Origin: Chamaea fasciata | Lineage: Eukaryota > Chordata > Aves > Passeriformes > Sylviidae | DNA length: 64,000 bases | NCBI GenBank assembly: GCA_029207755.1 | Contig: JARCOQ010000012.1 | Span: 1,405,001 to 1,469,000, forward strand | Direction: 5' to 3' | Part shown: in pieces, positions 58,633 through 64,000 of the stretch | Position numbering within the stretch: the stretch's first letter is position 1 | Layout: the number at the start of each line of letters is the position of its first letter | Notes under the pieces: generated by a model | Told to the model about the DNA's origin: nothing | Database searches by the model: none | The model's input: the letters and a program-made list of their open reading frames with translations, nothing else | Position numbers and translations under genes: made by a program

Positions 58633-60440
58633 TTGCTTCATTGGCAGCAAAATTTTTGATCAGTGGCCTGAATTTCTGCAGGACTTTAGATGCTATATAC
58701 TTCATACAAGTATTAGATATACTCTATGCATGTTATTGTTGGGTGTTATTTATTAAATATAAGTTGACCTTTTGCTCTCTGTGAGTAGGAGATGAGAAAA
58801 GGGATCCTAAATGGCCGATGAGAGATTGCTTAATGTGCTATCAGGAAGATCTGAGAGGTTGTAGTAAACGGTGTAGCACAAGAAAGAGAAAGGAGAGGGG
58901 AATATGAAAGTGCCCTTTAGTTATTTATTGGATTTAGGAAGAGGTTTTAGTAAGTTCCAAATTCTCACAAATAACTTTTGGAATAAAATGCTTGGTAAAT
59001 AGTAAACATGCTCAGCCCCATAAACCAGGGACTGTTTATACTCTGGTAATTTCAAGAAACAAATATTATCTTATAAATGCAGTGATGGCGAAATGTGCTA
59101 CCGTACATGTTAAGTTTCTAATCAAACATTGCAAAAAATCATTAATCAGTATTTCATAGTTCATTACAGTCTGACTAATTTTGAAATCCTTCTTGTAAAT
59201 TGATTAAATGTCTTCAGTATTCAGATAAATGGGCTTTTGTTTTAAGCAACCTTTACTGTGAAGTCCATATTTCTCCAGGATTGAGTCCTGGTAACATTTG
59301 ACTGTCATTTCTGACATACTAGACAGTTGCCATTTCACCCCTTCTCCTTCCCCTCCTCTCTGTTCCAAATATCTCATTGAGCAATTGTGAGAAAAATATT
59401 CTTAAATCTTCTTTAGACGTACCAGGTCATGGTTAGAAAAGTGCTCCATCTTCTGCCGTCATCAGTCACCAAAGCCTTTTTTTTTTCCCCTTTTCTTTAA
59501 TACAACTCTGCCTGTATTTGAATGAACTGCTTTGCTGCATAAACTGCGAATGTGAGCACCTCAGGTTGTTGATCAAGCCTTGTTTTACACAAGAGAATAC
59601 ACAGGAAGAATACTCTGGGGGCAGCAGCTCAGCTGCTGCACTCGGATCTGTGTGCACAACAACTTTACCGGGGGAATTGTCCATCCCTGTATCCCCAGCC
59701 CCTGCAGCCACTGCCAAATTCCAGTGCCCAGAGGGACAAGGCATAGCTTGGTCCCTCCCAGGCTGAACTCCCTGAAAGGAGAGGGAAAGCTCTGCTTCCA
59801 CTGAGCACTGCTAGGGCTCAGATTTTACAGTTTTATGAAAAACTGTGATGGGAGATTAATGGAGCTACTACAGCACATAGTGCTTTTTATTAGAGAGACC
59901 CCATTCCTTCTGTGTAAACATCCAGCAGCAGCTCATCTGCACGGCAAGTGCAGAGAGTAGTCTCACACAGTCTTCTGCGAAATAAATCCTCCTGAAAGCA
60001 AAGTGCTGGCTGCAAAAGTGATAGCCGTGTTCCCATTTGCTTTACTGGACATTTGGAAACTTTCTGCTGTGAATTTTCAACTGGCTTTTCTGAAGTGCTC
60101 ATCACAGTTGAATTATTTCAGAGCTGGTACAGATTGGATGTAAGGGCCCAAGGGTGGCCACTATGCATTCAACTCTCAAGTCAAAATCTGACTCCCACGA
60201 CCAGTCCTGTTTGGCAGAGCCTTTTTGAGATAAAATGGATATGGAGTTCATTCATTCCTATGACCTAGTTGTTTCTTGAAAGGAGCCATAGAACAAAGCC
60301 CAGCAGATATGAGCCATCTCACAGATGTATCTGCCTTCCTCCTAATCAGTGGAATTTAAAGTGTAAATGTTGGATTCAGCTGAAGGAACCTGGGATGAGT
60401 TCAAGGGGATTTCATGATAATCTTTGACCAAGCTATTAAA
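58633..60440. other. Noncoding sequence
   Basis: No gene. T9 is near 59477-59485. 59466-59804 has frames on both strands (111 minus, 82 and 74 plus) in a GC-richer stretch, which cancels their weight. The rest is AT-rich. Confidence 0.5.
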
Positions 60441-60486
60441 ATGAGACTTTCAAAGGGATTAGGTACTTGCCTGAAATCCCTTGGAA
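60441..60486. repeat. Possible ancient amniote repeat fragment
   Basis: ATGAGACTTTCAAAGGGATT, AGGTACTTGCCTGAAATCCC and TTGG parallel an old reptile/bird repeat of the form TTTTCAAAGGGACTTAGG, CACCTAAATCCCATTG. Short and diverged; the family name is uncertain. Confidence 0.35.
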
Positions 60487-61099
60487 CAGCTGAGCTGAGA
60501 TGCTCAGCCTTGTCTCTTGCTGGATTTTGGTGTCCAGATGATACCAAGAGCTGTCAGAGAGTTCATGGGCATTTCGACCATAATGTGCAGGGTGAGAAAG
60601 ACATCCTTCTCTTTTCGGAATTTCTCTTTCTGCAGACCCTTTGATCTTAATAGTAAAATTTCATCTGTTTCCTGTCATGTCAGTCTAGAGAAAAAAAAGG
60701 GGAAAAAAATGGAAAAGGACTATTTCAAGTAGATTTTTTTACACTTAACAGATCCCAAATTGCAATTATTTCTGCAGTGCTATTCCTAGGAAACACTTTA
60801 TTTAGCAAATTAATAAATCTTTCAGAAGTCACTTACATACGATAGTTGTATGCCAATTTGGTGGCTTCTGAAGTAGATTCTCCTTTAAGGTTTGCAAGTC
60901 TTATTTCCACTGGTAATTTTTTTTTTTTAATCTTCAGGCAGCAGCCTGATCAGTAACTGTGCAATAGTATGTGCTCCAGCCTCGTTTCCTTTTGTAATTT
61001 CATAGCAGGTGCCTTCAATAAAGATATTGTACTTACATGTGTAAGGGGAGCAGAATACAAAGAATCCACCTTGGAGTTAACTGGGAGAGATACCAATGT
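60487..61099. other. Noncoding sequence
   Basis: Frames of 76 and 71 codons on the plus strand without family resemblance. T10 lies near 60920-60929. No gene. Confidence 0.5.
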
Positions 61100-61380
61100 G
61101 CATGAGGGAAAAAATATTGAAGCAATATGTACTTTTACCTAGCTTTAATGAACATGAAGTTTTGAAAAAATTTATCCCTCGCTTCAGTAATATTTGTGTC
61201 TTTCATAAATCATATTTACATGTTTTTTATGGAAAAATAGCTCCCCTTACTGCTTCTGTAATAAAAGTCTTTACAAATCTGCTCCTTGATAAATTAAAAG
61301 TAGCTGGCCACATCTTTTTGGGAAGTCATAAAGGGGAATTAAGTGCCCGTCTCCCATTAACTTTTGATGATGCCTGAGAA
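61100..61380. promoter_or_regulatory. Candidate conserved noncoding element
   Basis: Repeat-free, complex AT-rich sequence with CDX/HOX-like CATAAAT at 61204-61210, forkhead-like ATTTACAT near 61214-61221 and TAAATTAAAAGTAGCTGG near 61290-61307. A 93-codon plus frame spans it (61096-61377) and reads plausibly mixed, so an exon is not excluded, but no splice sites or family match are seen. Confidence 0.33.
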
Positions 61381-63168
61381 AATCTGCCAGAAGATTTTTC
61401 ACAGATGCCTCCAAAACTAGTAGTTGAGAGTGTATTTTGATTTTAGGAGCAAGAGATTTGCTATTATACTCTGCCTTTCGTCTCAGAGAGGATCTTTATT
61501 GGGTGATGTGCCCAAGCCTGACCCTGTGGTGTTTTTTCATGCTGGCATTCAAATCCTGCAGGTGCTTTCCCTGTTCCAGTGCTGGTTTTGCCCTTGGAGG
61601 TGGCTGCAGAGAGTTGCAGCTTTCTGCCTGTCTGGTCACAGACTGTGTGCCTTTGAAGAGATCCTCATTGCCTCCAAATTAGTGTTTTTATTTCCTTTGG
61701 CTGTAAATATGTTTGTTTCAGATCAGGATACGTGTATTATTGCTTACTAGTGTGTTTTCACATTTAGCTGCATATTCCACGGGCCATCCTCTCCTACCAG
61801 AGCGAGATGGAGAAATCAGCCTTGGGAAAAGGGAAGAAAAGGTCTGGGCCGTGAAGATGCTTGGAAGGGTTTCTTACATGCCATTAATTTCCAGTTTCTG
61901 ATCTGGTTTGTAGTGGAGCCAGGCAGTGCAATCAAAAGGAGAGGGGAAACAGTTTTGGGCAGGTCTAGAGCAGAAGGTGGCACCCTGGTTCCTCCCAGGT
62001 GCCTAAAACTGGAAAGGCCATCCCAGTTTGAAATGTTCAGGGGAGTTATCTGTTTGCTTTAGGAAATAAAGCAAAAAACTATAAAAGTCATGACTGTTTT
62101 GTTCCTCTCCTCCGCTGATGAATTTTCTGCCCCACAGTCCCGTGCCTGTTTCCACCACTGTCTCCTGGTATATGTTGTGTAAATTATGTTGCAGAGAAAG
62201 GGTGGAAAAGCACCAGGACAGAGTCCTTCATGTTCTGGACCAAGTCTGACTAAACCCTACTCTGCAGTCTCAGAGGTTTCAGGTTTTTCATGGCTTCCCT
62301 TGCATCAGCTGAATCCTTTACCCTTGGTGATGGCAGCAGCTGCTGGAAACGTGGCCACAGTAGAAATGAAATTGCTGTAGTTCTGTAGGCAATGAGCTAA
62401 AAATGAGCAATCATGGCCTAAAACAATCTACAGAGTTGGGGAGTAAAATATTCCAAACGGCTTAATTAAGTCTTTGTGCAGCTGAATTGTTGATGCAGAG
62501 ATGAGTGTCTAGAAAAGGGTTTATTTTCCTGCATTAAAAACTGTGAAGTAAAGTATAAGAAAATAAAAAATGGAGGTTTGCCTATAATTAATATTTCTTC
62601 ATGTACGCTGGGATTTTTTTCCTCCTCTCATCAGACTTTAAATCTATTAAACAGAAAAGCAAAGAAAACTCTGAAATCTGTATGTGTGCAGTACCCAATA
62701 GTTTGATTTGAGTTAATTTGCTTTGGAAATTAAAGTAAACCATAGGTAGTTTTTCAAATAAAATCAAGAGAAACTTTGCAATCTAATGGTGATTTAAATA
62801 CTTTTTGTTCTCATTTATACTGGCAAATTTGAGCTGGATTAGGTAGGAAGACCTACATATTTAATAAAACATTTCACAAAGAATTAGAGAAAGTGTCATT
62901 TTATCAAAACTAAAAAATTGCTTTCTGAAAATACTGTCAATACAGTAATAGGAGTTATTTTAAAAGGTTTGGCTAGACTTTGAATCTAAGCAGCTAACAT
63001 TCGACAAGGGCTATGTAAAGACCATGTAAATCCAACTTGAGTTTCCATTATTAACCATTAATCTTAAAATAGATGGATCCACAGACACTGGAATCATACT
63101 CTGATAATTTAATATAAATGTATTAGACTTGCTAATAATATTCTGCCAAGGACTGTTTTAAGCATCTT
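61381..63168. other. Noncoding sequence
   Basis: No gene. 61424-61750 holds overlapping plus frames (108 and 81 codons) without known domains. 62560-63160 is AT-rich with many TAAT cores and could be conserved. No repeat recognised. Confidence 0.5.
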
Positions 63169-63201
63169 AAAAAAAAAAAATAGAAGAAGAAGAAGAAGAA
63201 A
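63169..63201 (+). repeat. A12 plus (AGA)n microsatellite
   Basis: Twelve A, one T, then about six AGA units. A minor simple repeat. Confidence 0.85.
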
Positions 63202-64000
63202 GCACAGACTAATTCATAGCAATAAAATAATTTTAGACAGCATCTTAGTTTGGGGAAGTATGTTTTCTGTTGCTGATTTTCAAAAGATAAGAATATTTTT
63301 AAGTGTTCTCCTTATGCTTCTATTGTATTTTTACTTTATTGCTGGTGATTTCTACTTTTGACTAGCTAATGGGAATGTATTTTTTCTCTGTATTGCTATT
63401 ACCTCTTCCTGCTACTTTCCAGGTCACTAATTTTTCTGCTTAGAGTTCATTCTACTTAGACCGATATGCTGTCTTTTTTAATGAGGTTATTTCTGGGTTA
63501 TTAGCCTTCCTGTTATATGATACCTTATGTGAAAGATCTAATTGATGTAAATCAAACATAGCTTGCAGAATGAAATCAAAATGATCCTTTAGATATTTTG
63601 TAGTTTCGTGTGTGTCTCAGAAATTTTGTATTTAAATCTACTTTTTAGACAAGAGGGTTATATGTGGCAAATAACGCAAATAAATCTTTTTTTATTCATA
63701 CATTAACAGGTTCAAAGAAGTGGAAATTGAAGAAATGCATTGGCATTTTGGTTTGCTGAATAAGCTTTAGATGGAAATTGCACTGAAAAGTATTTAGTGG
63801 GAGGGGTTTAATTGTACAGTTCAATAACCTCGGTAGCATTTTTTTTATTAAAGCATTCTTACATAAGCCGTTAAGCTTTAGGTTAATTTTTACTGCTATG
63901 TTCTGGTTATATTTAAAACCAGAGTTTGGAAATACAACTAAGACTCTGCTATACCTTGTTAACACTTTTAAGTGGATTACGTGTATGCTGCCTTTTTAGG
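63202..64000. other. AT-rich noncoding sequence
   Basis: No gene or repeat recognised to the window's end. An 89-codon minus frame (63696-63965) reads Asn/Lys/Leu-rich, as expected of AT-rich DNA. Confidence 0.5.

Noticed and set aside
59913..59923. Second miR-30-like TGTAAACATCC
   Set aside because: Again no matching arm; an 11-base match is expected by chance at this scale together with the first.
1..64000. Bacterial-type features such as operons, CRISPR arrays or phage genes
   Set aside because: Low coding density, CpG depletion, splice-like signals and CR1 fragments all show vertebrate DNA.

Overview
This window reads as a stretch of vertebrate, most likely bird, chromosome with no coding gene that I can support. 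It is AT-rich and mostly single-copy. I see no mammalian-type LINE or SINE. The only interspersed repeats I recognise with fair confidence are old fragments of the CR1 retroposon, the dominant LINE of birds and other sauropsids. One of them (39855-40030) keeps the order of the CR1 3' region typical of modern birds. I therefore read the window as intergenic or intronic sequence from a bird genome. The species and neighbouring genes cannot be told from the sequence.

Layout. 1-7600 is plain AT-rich DNA with a CpG-dense patch at 5819-5946. 7620-7965 is a probable CR1 5'-region fragment (minus strand). 8930-9074 has the form of a terminal exon. 9965-11060 is the most enhancer-like interval: two AT-rich, homeodomain-site-rich blocks around a 47-base CpG cluster. 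11-18.6 kb is ordinary, with a CR1 fragment at 15580-15735. 18.6-29.6 kb carries four long T homopolymers, all on the plus strand, the longest 53 bases. Two of them lead into exon-shaped segments at 28433-28493 and 29519-29577. 30.5-32.4 kb, 36.8-37.5 kb and 41.3-42.2 kb hold further candidate regulatory blocks. CR1 fragments lie at 35360-35590 and 39855-40030. 43-58 kb is mostly featureless. 58164-58250 is an 87-base imperfect inverted repeat centred on a perfect 20-base palindrome. 61100-61380 is another candidate conserved block.

Coding potential. Many short open frames exist, but their lengths fit chance. At roughly 40% GC about 6% of random codons are stops, so a few stop-free runs of 120 codons are expected over six frames of 64 kb. 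None of the long frames resembles a protein family I know.

Overall reading. Dispersed blocks rich in developmental transcription-factor sites, low repeat content and no exons suit a gene desert or a large intron near a developmental gene. That is inference: no conservation data were available. The T-homopolymer bias and the exon-shaped segments, all plus strand, weakly suggest a plus-strand transcript crossing 8-30 kb. I found no operon, CRISPR array, RNA gene or intact mobile element. The items most worth testing are the 58.2 kb hairpin, the 10.5 kb CpG cluster with its flanking block, and the exon-shaped segments.
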